Assembly (NCBI RefSeq): GCF_019711685.1
Contig: NZ_JAIGYQ010000002.1
Coordinates: 1-64,000 of the forward strand
From: Helicobacter turcicus
GTDB taxonomy: Bacteria > Campylobacterota > Campylobacteria > Campylobacterales > Helicobacteraceae
Direction of reading: 5' to 3'
Length of the DNA stretch: 64,000 bases
Shown here one piece after another: positions 8,526 through 19,074 of the stretch. The position numbers and the translations under genes are program-made. The notes under the pieces are model-generated. The model saw only the letters and a list, made by a program, of their open reading frames with translations, had not been told where the DNA came from and made no database searches. The stretch's first letter is position 1. Each line of letters starts with the position of its first letter.

Positions 8526-9359
8526 GTGATTAAAAAATGTTTATTTCCAGCAGCGGGTTATGGGACACGCTTTTTACCAGCAACAAAGGCAATGCCAAAG
8601 GAGATGCTGCCTATTGTTAATAAACCGCTTATTCAATATGGCGTAGAAGAGGCTATGGAGGCTGGGATTTATAATATGGCAATTGTTACAGGACGAGGAA
8701 AACGTGCCTTAGAGGATCATTTTGATATTAGTTATGAGCTAGAGAGTCAAATTAAAGGCACAAGTAAAGAGAAGTATTTAAAGGATATTCGTCATATTTT
8801 AGAGACTTGTAGCTTTTCTTATACGCGTCAAATGGAAATGAAAGGATTAGGACACGCAATTTTATGTGGTGAGCCGCTTGTTGGTAATGAGCCTTTTGCG
8901 GTGGTATTAAGTGATGATTTATGCGATAATGCAGAGCTTGGTGTGCTTAGTCAAATGTGCAAAATCTATGAGAAATATCGCTGTTCTATTGTGGCAGTAG
9001 AAGAAGTAGATATGGATGAGGTGAGTAAGTATGGCGTGATTGCTGGACGTGTTATGGATGAAAATGTCTTTGTGGTGGATAACATGATTGAAAAGCCCTC
9101 AAAAGATAAAGCACCAAGTAATCTTGCAATTATTGGGCGCTATATCCTAACTCCTGATATTTTTGAGATTTTACGTCATACGCAACCGGGTAAAAATGGT
9201 GAGATTCAAATCACTGATGCTCTTTTAGAACAATGCAAAAAAGGAATGGTGCTAGCCTATAAATTTAAAGGTGTGCGCTATGATTGTGGAAGTGTAGATG
9301 GTTTTGTGCAAGCAACAGATGTTTTCTATGAGAAATTCCTAAAAGGCGAAATGCACTAA
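8526..9359 (+). CDS. galU: UTP-glucose-1-phosphate uridylyltransferase
   Basis: Makes UDP-glucose for surface polysaccharide. The nucleotide-binding start F-P-A-A-G-Y-G-T-R-F-L-P-A-T-K-A-M-P-K-E-M-L-P is diagnostic. Later segments (V-L-S-D-D-L, V-E-K-P-like M-I-E-K-P, and G-K-N-G-E-I-Q-I-T-D-A-L) also fit. GTG at 8526 is preferred to the GTG at 8520, which lies inside the AAGGAG ribosome binding site (8515-8520). The protein has 277 aa. The order galU-hypothetical-murA is as in H. pylori (HP0646-0648). Confidence 0.95.
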   Translation: MIKKCLFPAAGYGTRFLPATKAMPKEMLPIVNKPLIQYGVEEAMEAGIYNMAIVTGRGKRALEDHFDISYELESQIKGTSKEKYLKDIRHILETCSFSYTRQMEMKGLGHAILCGEPLVGNEPFAVVLSDDLCDNAELGVLSQMCKIYEKYRCSIVAVEEVDMDEVSKYGVIAGRVMDENVFVVDNMIEKPSKDKAPSNLAIIGRYILTPDIFEILRHTQPGKNGEIQITDALLEQCKKGMVLAYKFKGVRYDCGSVDGFVQATDVFYEKFLKGEMH

Positions 9360-9808
9360 TGTATAATCTTACTTTTCACCTTTTTGTTTTTTTATTTATT
9401 AGTTTTTTGATGTTTCCGTTTTTCTTACTCACTATGGTGTTCATCGTTTATGAACGCATACAAGCATATTTAGAGGAACTTAGGGGACGGGAACAGCAGT
9501 TTAAAAACATTGATTATTTAATCTCAATTTTTGAAGATGAAAAATCCGATTCTAGTTTGTTAGAAGAGGCATTAAATGCTTTTAATGAACATTTTATGCA
9601 TTTTGGTAATACAAGCAAGGATAGTAAGGAGTATCAAAGTTGCATTGACTTTATTACTGCATTTTCAAAATGTGTAAATATGGATATTGATAGTGTTGTA
9701 CGTTACAGAGAAATTTTTGTTGATGCAAATCCAAATTATAAAAAAGAGATTGAAACAGTGATTGGCTCGGCACTTAAGAATCGTGAAGAGCGCAAAGGCA
9801 AGAAATAG
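9359..9808 (+). CDS. Conserved membrane-anchored protein of unknown function
   Basis: A 149-aa protein with one N-terminal membrane helix (about 5-30) and a soluble helical, acidic domain with no motif I recognise. Its ATG overlaps the galU stop by 1 nt. A hypothetical gene occupies the same position between galU and murA in H. pylori (HP0647), so it is a conserved member of the cluster. Its function is unknown; placement suggests an envelope role, but this is only inference. Confidence 0.75.
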   Translation: MYNLTFHLFVFLFISFLMFPFFLLTMVFIVYERIQAYLEELRGREQQFKNIDYLISIFEDEKSDSSLLEEALNAFNEHFMHFGNTSKDSKEYQSCIDFITAFSKCVNMDIDSVVRYREIFVDANPNYKKEIETVIGSALKNREERKGKK

Positions 9809-9860
9809 TCTTGCATAAGAGGATTCTTAATAGAATAAAAATTGTTCAAAGGAGAATGAA

Positions 9861-11129
9861 GTGGATTATCTAGCATTGCAAGGTGGTGTGCGCTTAAATG
9901 GGGCAATTAATATTGCTGGGGCGAAAAACTCTGCGCTACCACTTATTGCCCTAACGCTACTTTCAAAAAATCCAGTGAGTCTGCAAAATCTTCCTGATGT
10001 TGTGGATATTGAAACTTTTTTTGAGCTTTTAAGAAGGTTAGGTTGTTGTGTAGAACGTTTTGATAAACATATTGTAAATGTTGATGTTGCAGAGCAAAAT
10101 AGCACAAAAGCTACTTATGATATTGTGCGTAAGATGCGTGCTTCAATTTTAGTGCTAGGTCCGCTTCTTGGAAGGTTTGGGTATTGCGCCGTGAGTTTGC
10201 CCGGGGGCTGTGCTATTGGTGCTCGTCCTGTGGATTTACACATTAAAGCACTAGAAAAAATGGGAGCAGAGATTCGTATTGAGGGAGGTTATATCATCGC
10301 TAGTGCTAAAGATGGCTTAAAAGGAGCGGTGATAAATTTTGATAAGATTACTGTTACAGGAACAGAAAATATCTTAATGGCTGCGGCGATGGCAAAGGGT
10401 AAGACCACTATTATGCATGCTGCAAAAGAGCCTGAAGTGGTGCAGCTTTGTGAGATTTTGCGTGATAGTGGTGTCGAGATTGATGGGATTGGAAGTGATA
10501 CGATTAGCATTTTTGGGACAAGTAGAGAGGGATTGGCATTGCCAAGCGCAATTAGCGTGATTCCCGATCGTATTGAGGCTGGGACATACTTGTGTGCTGG
10601 AGCAATGACAAACTCACAAATTACTTTGCACTGCGTGAATGCAAGCCATTTAGGTGCTGTGATTGCAAAGCTTGAAGAAATTGGCTTTAAGCTTACTTAT
10701 AATCAAGATTCCATTACTATTTATCCCGCTCTTAAACGTAATGCTTTTGCATTATCAACAGCAGAATATCCGGGATTTCCAACAGATATGCAAGCGCAGT
10801 TTATGGCACTAGCAACACAATGTAATGGGAGTAGCATTATTGAAGAGCGCTTATTTGAAAATCGTTTTATGCATGTTAGTGAGCTACAAAGAATGGGAGC
10901 AAACATTAGTCTGCGCGGGAATACTGCAACTATTAATGGCGCAAGTGCGTTAATTGGTGCAGATGTGATGGCAACGGATTTGCGTGCTTCAAGTGCGCTT
11001 GTGCTTGCAGCTCTTGTTGCAAAAGGCGAGACTAGAATCCACCGTATTTATCACTTAGATCGTGGTTATGAGGACTTGGAAGCAAAATTTGCAATACTTG
11101 GCGCAAATATCACTCGTGCAAAAGAGTAG
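9861..11129 (+). CDS. murA: UDP-N-acetylglucosamine 1-carboxyvinyltransferase
   Basis: First committed step of peptidoglycan synthesis: transfers enolpyruvate from PEP to UDP-GlcNAc; the target of fosfomycin. The catalytic loop [11 protein letters not shown] holds the Cys (about residue 117; C115 in E. coli). The N-terminal G-A-K-N-S-A-L-P and C-terminal D-R-G-Y-E-D-L segments are also family marks. It starts with GTG after AAGGAG (9850-9855). The 422-aa length is normal. rsmH follows 6 nt downstream. Confidence 0.97.
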   Translation: MDYLALQGGVRLNGAINIAGAKNSALPLIALTLLSKNPVSLQNLPDVVDIETFFELLRRLGCCVERFDKHIVNVDVAEQNSTKATYDIVRKMRASILVLGPLLGRFGYCAVSLPGGCAIGARPVDLHIKALEKMGAEIRIEGGYIIASAKDGLKGAVINFDKITVTGTENILMAAAMAKGKTTIMHAAKEPEVVQLCEILRDSGVEIDGIGSDTISIFGTSREGLALPSAISVIPDRIEAGTYLCAGAMTNSQITLHCVNASHLGAVIAKLEEIGFKLTYNQDSITIYPALKRNAFALSTAEYPGFPTDMQAQFMALATQCNGSSIIEERLFENRFMHVSELQRMGANISLRGNTATINGASALIGADVMATDLRASSALVLAALVAKGETRIHRIYHLDRGYEDLEAKFAILGANITRAKE

Positions 11130-11135
11130 AAGGTT

Positions 11136-12077
11136 ATGGAGATTCCACATATTCCTGTTTTGCTAGAGCAGGTTTTGGATTCCTTTGATACGCCTAGAAT
11201 TGCAAAAGGTGGAATCTTGCTTGATTGCACACTAGGTTTTGGAGGGCATACGTTTGCTCTCTTAGAACGTTATCCTAGCTTAGAAATCATCGGCATTGAC
11301 CAGGACAAAGATGCATTAGATTTTTCCACGAAGCGTTTGCGTGCATTTGGAGCAAGATTTTCTCATAGAATGGGACGTTATAGTGCAGTTGTAGGCGAAG
11401 TATTAAGCGACAAAGAGTTTGCGTCAAATATTGTTGGAATCTTAGCAGATATTGGGGTTTCTTCAATGCAGTTTGACGACAAAGAGCGGGGATTTTGTTT
11501 TGATTCTCCCATACTTGATATGCGAATGGATAAATCACGACAAAATAGTGCTAAAGAGATCGTAAATAGCTATAATCTAGGAGAGTTGGAGCACATTTTT
11601 AGGGATTTTGGCGAAATTAGGGAGTATAAAAAACTTGCACGGCTTATTATAGAAAAGCGCAAAGTTGAAAAATTTACTAGTGCTAAGGCACTAAGCACAC
11701 TTATTGCGAAGCATTTTAAGCATCCTAAAATTCACCCTGCAACACAAGCTTTTCAGGCTTTGAGAATTGCGGTTAATGATGAGTTAGGAGAGTTGGAACG
11801 TTTATTAGCAACTTTGAGTAAAAATCCTTTAAGCAAGGGTGCAAGGGTTAGTATTATTACTTTTCATTCGCTTGAAGATAGAATTGTAAAGCAGGAGTTT
11901 AGAAAGTGGGAGAGGGATTGTATTTGTGATGTTAATGTTATGCGCTGTATTTGTGGAGGTGGATATAAAAAGGGTCAAAATCTTTATAAAAAGCCATTAA
12001 TTGCAAATAAAAGTGAGTTAAAAAGTAATCCACGCTCACGTAGTGCGAAGTTAAGAAGCTTTGAATTTGGGAGATAG
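11136..12077 (+). CDS. rsmH: 16S rRNA (cytosine-1402-N4)-methyltransferase
   Basis: The MraW/RsmH methyltransferase that modifies C1402 in the ribosomal decoding site. It opens with H-I-P-V-L-L-E-Q-V-L, has the SAM-binding L-D-C-T-L-G-F-G-G-H-T and D-I-G-V-S-S-M-Q-F-D, and ends with the conserved S-R-S-A-K-L-R-S. It has 313 aa. As in many bacteria it is followed by an FtsL-like gene, a remnant of the division/cell-wall cluster. Confidence 0.96.
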   Translation: MEIPHIPVLLEQVLDSFDTPRIAKGGILLDCTLGFGGHTFALLERYPSLEIIGIDQDKDALDFSTKRLRAFGARFSHRMGRYSAVVGEVLSDKEFASNIVGILADIGVSSMQFDDKERGFCFDSPILDMRMDKSRQNSAKEIVNSYNLGELEHIFRDFGEIREYKKLARLIIEKRKVEKFTSAKALSTLIAKHFKHPKIHPATQAFQALRIAVNDELGELERLLATLSKNPLSKGARVSIITFHSLEDRIVKQEFRKWERDCICDVNVMRCICGGGYKKGQNLYKKPLIANKSELKSNPRSRSAKLRSFEFGR

Positions 12078-12079
12078 TT

Positions 12080-12808
12080 GTGGAATCTTATGAGGATTTG
12101 CGCCTAGAAAAAAAAGATAAGATTCCTAAACCTAGTCTGTTTGAGCGCCTGTTTAAAAAGGACAATGGTATTTTAGAGCAAAATTTAGACTTTTTAGAAG
12201 AGCGCTATCAAAATCAAAAAAACGATTCTGCATTAGAGAATGCAGAACAAGAATCACAAGATTTTTTGCAAAATTTAAAAATTACAGAAAATCCTATTTC
12301 TAATTCTATTTTTGAAAGTCCAATAGAAGAGGATTTGCGCTTACAAGAAAATCTGAAAGAAAATCCACAAAAAAATTTTTATAATAAGGATATTAAAACA
12401 GATTTTCAAAAAGAAGATTTCTTGCTTCTAGATGATTTGATTTTAGAGGGTGAGCATTTGCGCATGCTTAGGCAGAATCCAAATCTGCAAGATTTAGAAT
12501 CACAAAATCCACAAGCACCAAAATCTGTAAGCTTAAATATGGATGAGCGTGAAGCGGTGCTAAGGGATATAGATTTAAATGCAAAAGAGATTCCTTTTAA
12601 GATGGTATTAATCACTTTTGGTGTGATGGCACTGGTTCTTGTGCTTTTTATTCCAAAAATTTATATCCGTAATAATATTTATTATGCAAGTCGCAATATT
12701 ATCCAATTACAAGCGCAAATTGGTTCGCTAAGTGAGGAGAATAAGCATATTAAGAAGCAATTAGAGGATATTAAGTTTAAAAACCTAACCCAAGAGTTAG
12801 ATTTTTAG
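12080..12808 (+). CDS. Membrane protein, candidate divergent FtsL
   Basis: A 242-aa protein with a long, acidic, Asn/Gln-rich cytosolic part (1-170), one transmembrane helix (about 178-194), then a short extracytoplasmic coiled coil (L-Q-A-Q-I-G-S-L-S-E-E-N near 213). One helix plus a leucine-zipper-like tail directly after rsmH is the layout and place of FtsL, the FtsB/FtsQ partner in the divisome. FtsL usually has about 100 aa, so the long N-terminus is unusual. H. pylori has a hypothetical gene here (HP0708). The GTG start at 12080 lies 2 nt after the rsmH stop. The FtsL identity is inference from topology and context. Confidence 0.6.
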   Translation: MESYEDLRLEKKDKIPKPSLFERLFKKDNGILEQNLDFLEERYQNQKNDSALENAEQESQDFLQNLKITENPISNSIFESPIEEDLRLQENLKENPQKNFYNKDIKTDFQKEDFLLLDDLILEGEHLRMLRQNPNLQDLESQNPQAPKSVSLNMDEREAVLRDIDLNAKEIPFKMVLITFGVMALVLVLFIPKIYIRNNIYYASRNIIQLQAQIGSLSEENKHIKKQLEDIKFKNLTQELDF

Positions 12809-12822
12809 GGACGTATTTTTAG

Positions 12823-12828
12823 TATAAT
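12823..12828 (+). promoter_or_regulatory. -10 box of the mnmG promoter
   Basis: TATAAT 33 nt before the mnmG ATG, just after the previous stop codon. Transcription would start near 12835. Confidence 0.6.
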
Positions 12829-12861
12829 GTGCGCGAAATTTTAGAGTTTTTAAGGGCTAAA

Positions 12862-14751
12862 ATGGAATATGATGTGATTGTCATTGGGGGCGGACACGCA
12901 GGAATTGAAGCCTCTGTAGTGGCTGCTAAAATGGGTTGTAAAACCTTGCTTTTGACAATGCTTGTTGAGCAAATTGGTGCAGCAAGTTGCAATCCTGCCG
13001 TTGGCGGACTTGGCAAGGGGCATTTGGTAAAAGAAATTGACGCACTAGGTGGCGTAATGGGCTATCTCGCTGATAAAAGCGGAATCCAATTTAGAGTGTT
13101 AAATGCTTCAAAAGGTCCTGCAGTGCGTGGAACACGCGCACAAATTGATATGGATCGTTACAAAATCATTGCACGCAATCTTTGCTACCACACAAAAAAT
13201 CTAGAAATTTCCCAGCAAATTGTGGAATCTTTAGCGTTAGAAAATGATTTTGTGGTAGGAGTGAAAACAGCCATCGGCAAGGTATATCACGCTAAAAAAG
13301 TGGTGCTAACAACAGGGACATTCTTGCGTGGGAAAATCCACATTGGTGAAAATACTTCAAGCAATGGGCGCGTTGGAGAGCCACCAGCAATGGAACTTGG
13401 TGAGAATCTCCGTGCTTTGGGCTTTGATGTAGGGCGATTAAAGACTGGGACTTGCGCACGCATTAAGGCAAGTAGTATTAATTTTGAGATTTTAGAGAAG
13501 CATTATGGGGACTTACCAGCACCCTTTTTTAGCAAGAAAACACAAAAAGAGCTTGGAGACAATCCCTTTAATCCAGTGCAACTCCCTTGTTATGTAACTT
13601 ATACAAATGCTAAAACACATGCAATTATTCGCGAGAATTTTCATCGTGCGCCAATGTTTACCGGGCAGATTGAAGGCATTGGTCCAAGATATTGTCCAAG
13701 TATTGAAGATAAGGTTAATCGCTTTGGTGATAAAGAGCGTCATCAGCTGTTTTTAGAACCTCAAACTCTAGAAGCAAACGAGTATTACATTAATGGATTA
13801 ACAAGTTCCTTGCCTTTTGATGTGCAAGAAGCAATGATTCGTAGCATTGAAGGCTTAGAAAATGCCGAGATTGTGCGTTATGGTTATGCGATTGAGTATG
13901 ATTATATTAACCCAACAGAATTAAAACACACATTAGAAACCAAGAAAATTAAAAATCTTTATTGTGCAGGACAGATTAATGGCACAACAGGTTATGAGGA
14001 AGCAGGTGCGCAAGGGATTTTTGCTGGAATTAATGCAGCACTTAGTGCGCAAGGCAAGGAACAAATAACACTAAAACGTAATGAAGCTTATATTGGTGTA
14101 ATGGTTGATGATTTGGTAACAAAAGGCACAAAAGAACCTTATAGAATGTTTAGTTCAAGAGCAGAATACAGATTACTTTTGCGTGAGGGAAATGCAATTT
14201 TTAGATTAGGTGAGCTTGCGTATCGCTTAGGATTAATGGAGGAAGAAGAGTATCAAGAACTTCAAAAAGACAAAATAGCGATTAATGAGGGTTTGGATTG
14301 GCTTAAAAACACGGTGGTAACACCGAGTGCTGAAGTGCTAGAATTTCTAAATTCCATTTGCGAAGAGAAAATCAGTGATAAGACACATTGGGGAACAATT
14401 GTTGGACGTCGTAGTTTTGATTTGCACAAGCTTTTAAAAATTCAAGAAATTCAACCTTGCCCATTTACAGGCTATTCAGAGCGTGCATTAGGGGAGATTT
14501 TAGTGGAGGCAAAATATTTTAACTATATCCAAAAACAGCAGAGCATGATTGAGAATATGGATAAAATGCTAAGTATTACAATTCCAGAAGGTTTTGTATT
14601 TGATAGGATTCCTGGTCTTAGCTTGGAAGTGATTGAAAAGCTTAAGAAATTTAATCCTAAAAGTTTGTTTGAGGCAAGTGAGATTAGCGGTGTAACACCT
14701 GCTAGTTTAGAGGTTTTGCAATTGTATATCCATTTGCATTATAAAAAATAA
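12862..14751 (+). CDS. mnmG: tRNA uridine-34 carboxymethylaminomethyl-modification enzyme MnmG (GidA)
   Basis: An FAD protein that works with MnmE to install cmnm5 on the wobble uridine of tRNAs. It opens with the dinucleotide-binding [14 protein letters not shown]. The two cysteine-bearing GidA signatures are present ([10 protein letters not shown], and [13 protein letters not shown]). It has 629 aa, as expected. The start at 12862 has TAAGGG at 12851-12856; an upstream in-frame start at 12829 lies on the promoter. Confidence 0.97.
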   Translation: MEYDVIVIGGGHAGIEASVVAAKMGCKTLLLTMLVEQIGAASCNPAVGGLGKGHLVKEIDALGGVMGYLADKSGIQFRVLNASKGPAVRGTRAQIDMDRYKIIARNLCYHTKNLEISQQIVESLALENDFVVGVKTAIGKVYHAKKVVLTTGTFLRGKIHIGENTSSNGRVGEPPAMELGENLRALGFDVGRLKTGTCARIKASSINFEILEKHYGDLPAPFFSKKTQKELGDNPFNPVQLPCYVTYTNAKTHAIIRENFHRAPMFTGQIEGIGPRYCPSIEDKVNRFGDKERHQLFLEPQTLEANEYYINGLTSSLPFDVQEAMIRSIEGLENAEIVRYGYAIEYDYINPTELKHTLETKKIKNLYCAGQINGTTGYEEAGAQGIFAGINAALSAQGKEQITLKRNEAYIGVMVDDLVTKGTKEPYRMFSSRAEYRLLLREGNAIFRLGELAYRLGLMEEEEYQELQKDKIAINEGLDWLKNTVVTPSAEVLEFLNSICEEKISDKTHWGTIVGRRSFDLHKLLKIQEIQPCPFTGYSERALGEILVEAKYFNYIQKQQSMIENMDKMLSITIPEGFVFDRIPGLSLEVIEKLKKFNPKSLFEASEISGVTPASLEVLQLYIHLHYKK

Positions 14752-14807
14752 TTTTTATTTTATCAACATTGCGTTAAAATCCTAAGATTTTAAAACATTA
14801 GGTTGTA

Positions 14808-16079
14808 ATGATGAATAGACTAGGCTTAAATAAAGTATTTTGGCTTGTTAGTGTAGCTTTGATTGGTTTGCAAAGTTTTGTTCTTGCACAGGAAGAATCT
14901 CGCCTTGATGCATATAATAAATTACGTAAGGTTATTGGCACAGTAGAGAAATATTATGTAGATGAGCTAACGCTCAATGAGATTGTAGATAAAGCAATTG
15001 ATGGAATGCTCTCAAATCTTGATGCGCACTCGGCGTATTTAGATGAGAAGAAGTTTGAGGATTTAAAAATCCAAACTGATGGGCAATTTGGCGGTGTTGG
15101 AATCACGATTTCTTTAAAAGATAATGCACTTACTATTATTGCGCCAATTGAAGGCACACCGGGTGATAAAGCAGGGCTGAAGAGTGGGGATATTATCCTA
15201 AAGATTAATGATGAAAGCACACTTAGTATGAGCATTGATGATGCTGTTAATAGAATGCGTGGTGAGCCAAAAACGAAAGTTAGTTTAACAATTGTGCGTA
15301 AAAATGAGCCAAAACCGCTGGTTTTTGACATTGTACGTGATAATATTAAAGTAGAATCTGTGTATTCTAAGGGAATTATGGATACAAATTATGTGTATTT
15401 GCGTGTAACTTCTTTTGATAAAAATATAACACAACGCGTTAATGAAGAACTAAAAAAATACAAAAAAATTGATGGAATTGTATTAGATTTACGCAATAAT
15501 CCTGGAGGACTTTTAAATCAAGCAGTGGGTTTGAGTGATTTATTTATTAAAGAGGGTATTATTGTATCTCAAAAAGGAAGAATCAAAGATGAAAATATCG
15601 TGTATCGTGCAACAAACAATACTCCTTATGCTACGATTCCGCTTGTGGTGTTAATTAATAATGGAAGTGCAAGTGCTAGTGAGATTGTCGCAGGGGCAAT
15701 TCAGGATAATAAGCGCGGTGTGCTAGTCGGTGAGGGGACATTTGGAAAAGGAAGTGTGCAAGTGATATTGCCAACAGAGAAAAAAGAAGCATTGCGTTTA
15801 ACCATTGCCCGCTACTATTTGCCAAGTGGGCGCACAATCCAAGCAGTAGGTGTAACACCAGATATTGAAGTTGCACCCGGTGCAGTTCCAGATGAAAATA
15901 GTGGCTTTAGCATTAAAGAAGCAGATTTGCAAAAGCATTTAGAGGGCGAGTTAGCTAAAGTGGATAAAAAAGAAAAAAAACAAAGCGATTCAAAAAACAT
16001 AATCACACAAAAGCAAGTCCTAGAGGATATTCAGCTAAAAAGTGCGATTGATGTTTTAAAAGTCTTTAAAGTTTTATAA
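14808..16079 (+). CDS. ctpA: C-terminal processing protease (S41 family)
   Basis: A periplasmic serine protease that trims envelope proteins. In order: a signal peptide (to about residue 27, V-L-A-Q), an N-terminal helical part, a PDZ domain (about 85-165), and the peptidase core with Ser in N-G-S-A-S-A-S-E and Lys in G-T-F-G-K-G-S-V-Q, the Ser/Lys dyad. It has 423 aa. Either ATG at 14808 or 14811 could be used. purC follows after 9 nt. Confidence 0.93.
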   Translation: MMNRLGLNKVFWLVSVALIGLQSFVLAQEESRLDAYNKLRKVIGTVEKYYVDELTLNEIVDKAIDGMLSNLDAHSAYLDEKKFEDLKIQTDGQFGGVGITISLKDNALTIIAPIEGTPGDKAGLKSGDIILKINDESTLSMSIDDAVNRMRGEPKTKVSLTIVRKNEPKPLVFDIVRDNIKVESVYSKGIMDTNYVYLRVTSFDKNITQRVNEELKKYKKIDGIVLDLRNNPGGLLNQAVGLSDLFIKEGIIVSQKGRIKDENIVYRATNNTPYATIPLVVLINNGSASASEIVAGAIQDNKRGVLVGEGTFGKGSVQVILPTEKKEALRLTIARYYLPSGRTIQAVGVTPDIEVAPGAVPDENSGFSIKEADLQKHLEGELAKVDKKEKKQSDSKNIITQKQVLEDIQLKSAIDVLKVFKVL

Positions 16080-16088
16080 GGAATAAAA

Positions 16089-16805
16089 ATGCAGGTAACA
16101 CAAAAAGAAATGTTCTATGAGGGAAAGGGAAAGAAGCTTTATAAGACAGAGAATGAAAATCTTGTGATTTCTGAATTTAAAGATGACCTAACCGCATTTA
16201 ACGCGGAGAAGAAAGGGAGTGAACAGGGTAAAGGAATTTTAAATTGCAAAATCTCCACAGAAATTTTTAAACTCTTGGAAAAAAATGCAATCCAAACACA
16301 TTATGTAGAGACTTTAGCGGACAATTTAATGCTTTGTAAGCTTGTAAAGATTATTCCTATTGAAGTGGTTGTACGTAATGTTGCAACAGGATCTTTAAGT
16401 AAGCGTTTGGGGCTTAAAGAGGGAGAGCTATTGCCTTTTAGTCTTGTGGAGTTTTATTATAAAGATGATGCATTAGGGGACCCTTTGATTAATGATGAAC
16501 ACGCATTAATTCTAAATTGTGTAAAATCTGTGGAATCACTAGATATGTTACGCAAAATTGGACGTGAAGTCAATGCTGTATTGCGTGAATTCTTTGATAA
16601 AAGAAATCTTATTTTAGTGGATTTTAAACTTGAGTTTGGTGTGGATAAAGATGGAAATATCTTACTTGCTGATGAAATTACACCAGATTCTTGCAGGTTT
16701 TGGGATAAAGATACAAAAGAAAAGTTGGATAAAGATCGCTTTAGACAAGATTTGGGCAATGTCAAAATGGCATATGAAGAGATTTTAAAAAGAATCTTAA
16801 GCTAA
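16089..16805 (+). CDS. purC: SAICAR synthase
   Basis: Joins aspartate to CAIR in de novo purine synthesis. The start Y-E-G-K-G-K-K-L-Y, and then [12 protein letters not shown] and [14 protein letters not shown], are the family signatures. It has 238 aa. AAGGA at 16079-16083 precedes the ATG. It heads purC-purS-purQ, the same order I know from C. jejuni. H. pylori lacks this pathway. Confidence 0.97.
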   Translation: MQVTQKEMFYEGKGKKLYKTENENLVISEFKDDLTAFNAEKKGSEQGKGILNCKISTEIFKLLEKNAIQTHYVETLADNLMLCKLVKIIPIEVVVRNVATGSLSKRLGLKEGELLPFSLVEFYYKDDALGDPLINDEHALILNCVKSVESLDMLRKIGREVNAVLREFFDKRNLILVDFKLEFGVDKDGNILLADEITPDSCRFWDKDTKEKLDKDRFRQDLGNVKMAYEEILKRILS

Positions 16806-16814
16806 AGGCAAGTA

Positions 16815-17051
16815 ATGAAAATAGAAGTGATTGTTGGGTTAAAAGAAGGGGTTTTAGACCCACAAGGTAAGGCGATTCACCATGCATTAGAATCTCTAGG
16901 GTTTAAGGGTGTTGATGGTGTAAAAGTAGGTAAAGTTATTACATTAGAGATTAATAATGACGACAAAGAAGCGGTAAAAAAAGAAGTGGAATCTATGTGT
17001 GAAATGCTTCTTGCAAACACTGTGATTGAAAATTACCAAATAAAGATGTAG
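16815..17051 (+). CDS. purS: Phosphoribosylformylglycinamidine synthase subunit PurS
   Basis: A small (78-aa) bridging subunit that holds PurL and PurQ together in the three-part FGAM synthase. The start M-K-I-E-V-I-V-G-L-K-E-G-V-L-D-P-Q-G matches the family. It stands between purC and purQ with gaps of 9 and 2 nt. purL is not in the window. Confidence 0.95.
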   Translation: MKIEVIVGLKEGVLDPQGKAIHHALESLGFKGVDGVKVGKVITLEINNDDKEAVKKEVESMCEMLLANTVIENYQIKM

Positions 17052-17053
17052 CA

Positions 17054-17710
17054 ATGGTTGCAATCCTTCAGTTTTTAGGCACAAATTGCGAATATGATAT
17101 GGAATATGCCTTTTCTCTGTTAGGCGTAAAAACAAAGATTGTATGGCATAAAGATACGGAACTTCCAAAGGAGACTCGTCTTGTTGTCATTCCTGGTGGA
17201 TTTAGCTATGGAGATTATTTGCGTAGTGGAGCAATTGCTAGGTTTTCTCCGATTATGCAATCGGTTATTGCTTTTGCAAATGCTGGCGGATATGTGCTTG
17301 GAATCTGTAATGGATTTCAAATTTTACTTGAGAGCGGATTGCTCCCGGGTGCGATGAAACGTAATACAAATTTACATTTTATTTCTAAAAATTGCTATTT
17401 AAAAGTTATAAATAATTCAAATATTTTTTTGGAAAAATTTCAAAATGGAGACACAATTAAGATTCCAATTGCACATGCAGATGGAAACTATTATATTGAT
17501 GAAGTGGGATTAAAATCCCTTGAGGATAATGGACAGATTTTGCTTGAGTATGTAAAAAATCCAAATGGTTCTGTGCGCAGTATTGCAGGAATTTGCAATG
17601 CAAAAAGAAATGTTTTTGGGTTGATGCCACATCCTGAGCGCGCAATAGAAAAAGTGCTAGGAGAAGATGTTGGGTTAAAAATGCTTGAGGGATTTTTGAA
17701 AATTTTATGA
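17054..17710 (+). CDS. purQ: Phosphoribosylformylglycinamidine synthase subunit PurQ (glutaminase)
   Basis: The class I glutamine amidotransferase subunit that supplies ammonia to PurL. The nucleophile Cys lies in G-I-C-N-G-F-Q-I-L, and the His/Glu pair in M-P-H-P-E-R-A. The F-L-G-T-N-C-E-Y-D start is characteristic of PurQ. It has 218 aa. Its stop overlaps the next ATG (ATGA), so the envelope gene behind it is translationally coupled. Confidence 0.96.
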   Translation: MVAILQFLGTNCEYDMEYAFSLLGVKTKIVWHKDTELPKETRLVVIPGGFSYGDYLRSGAIARFSPIMQSVIAFANAGGYVLGICNGFQILLESGLLPGAMKRNTNLHFISKNCYLKVINNSNIFLEKFQNGDTIKIPIAHADGNYYIDEVGLKSLEDNGQILLEYVKNPNGSVRSIAGICNAKRNVFGLMPHPERAIEKVLGEDVGLKMLEGFLKIL

Positions 17711-19074
17711 GAATTGTATTTGTATTCTTATGTGTTTTTGGGGTAGTATTTGCAGAGGAAACACGTATTTTTCCAGAAAGTCCTAGAAGTGTAGAAAATG
17801 TGCAAGACACACAGAATCAAAAAGAGCAAAATTTAGATTCCAAAGCTTTTGGGATTCCAAATACAATAGTAGAAAATACAGAATCCAAAACTAACTCCGC
17901 GTCACAAACCTTACTTCCTAATGTTGTTATTGAAGATGATGTGGAATCCAAAAACACATTAGAGATTCCAAAAACACAGGATTCCACAATAGATGATTCT
18001 CTAATACCTAGCAATCCGACTTTGAATGCAATTTCAAGCAATACAGCTTCAAAGAGCTTTTTGGTGAAAAATATCTATTTAGAAGCACTCACGCCTTTAA
18101 TGGATATTTTGTATGTAGAACAAGTGGTAGCTTTGGAGTTTAAAATGTTAGTTTTTACGCAGTATTCTACCATTGATACAGAATTTATTTTTGAGGATTC
18201 TGCTTTGAAAAACAGCGTAGAAGTGTTGAATCCTAAGCAAGATTGGGTGTTAAATGCTGAGGATTCCAGTCTTAGAAACACTTTTTATCTTAAAATCAAG
18301 CAATCACAATTTGCAATTCCTAACGTTAAGGTAAGTGTGCATACAATTGATGGGCTAGTAAGTGAGAGTCTTGCTGGAAGTGTTGGGCGTGCCATAAAGC
18401 TAGAGCGCAAGGGAGCATATTCTCAAGTTTTAGCACAAGATTTACAGATTTTAGAGACTAAAATTACAAGCTATGATTCCACACAGAATCTTGCAGTTTT
18501 TCAGCTTCAAAGCACAATGGGAAATCTTTTTGATTTTAAGCTTGAAAACTATGAGCAACAGGGGATTGAGAGTAAAAGTGGGGATTATAAACAGGCTGTG
18601 GCGTTTTATTATGTGATTGTACCAAAAACACTAAATACAATAAGTTTTGATTATTTTAATACCCAAACTTCCAAATACCAAACTCTACAAGTTCCAAATA
18701 TAGCTAGTGAAGATCGTGTTAGCACACAGAGTGATATTAAACCAAAGAATAACTATCAGTTTTTTCAAATTTCCTTAATGATTTTCTTTGCGCTCGTATT
18801 TTTTGGGCTTTATGTATATAAACGCAAAATAATCTTTATCTTGCTTGCTGTTTTTGCACTAATGTTTTTGTTGTATTTTTTAACGCTAAAAAGTGAAGTA
18901 ACAATAAAGGCTAATGTCGCTTTAAGAATCCAACCTACTTTTAATTCCACAATATTTCTAGTTACACAAGGAGCGACACAAGCAGAGATTTTAGGCACAC
19001 GCAATAATTATTATAAAGTGATTTTAGAAGATGAACGCATTGGGTGGATAAAAAAAGATGATATCCAAAATTAG
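17707..19074 (+). CDS. Envelope protein with C-terminal SH3-like domain
   Basis: A 455-aa protein with a signal peptide (1-18), a long Ser/Thr/Asn-rich linker, a beta-rich extracytoplasmic part (110-340), two membrane helices (about 350-395), and a C-terminal bacterial SH3-like domain (about 398-455; A-L-R-I-Q-P, and G-W-I-K-K near the end). SH3 domains of this type often bind peptidoglycan. C. jejuni also has a periplasmic-protein gene after purQ followed by plsC, so the order is conserved. Function unknown. Confidence 0.75.
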   Translation: MRIVFVFLCVFGVVFAEETRIFPESPRSVENVQDTQNQKEQNLDSKAFGIPNTIVENTESKTNSASQTLLPNVVIEDDVESKNTLEIPKTQDSTIDDSLIPSNPTLNAISSNTASKSFLVKNIYLEALTPLMDILYVEQVVALEFKMLVFTQYSTIDTEFIFEDSALKNSVEVLNPKQDWVLNAEDSSLRNTFYLKIKQSQFAIPNVKVSVHTIDGLVSESLAGSVGRAIKLERKGAYSQVLAQDLQILETKITSYDSTQNLAVFQLQSTMGNLFDFKLENYEQQGIESKSGDYKQAVAFYYVIVPKTLNTISFDYFNTQTSKYQTLQVPNIASEDRVSTQSDIKPKNNYQFFQISLMIFFALVFFGLYVYKRKIIFILLAVFALMFLLYFLTLKSEVTIKANVALRIQPTFNSTIFLVTQGATQAEILGTRNNYYKVILEDERIGWIKKDDIQN

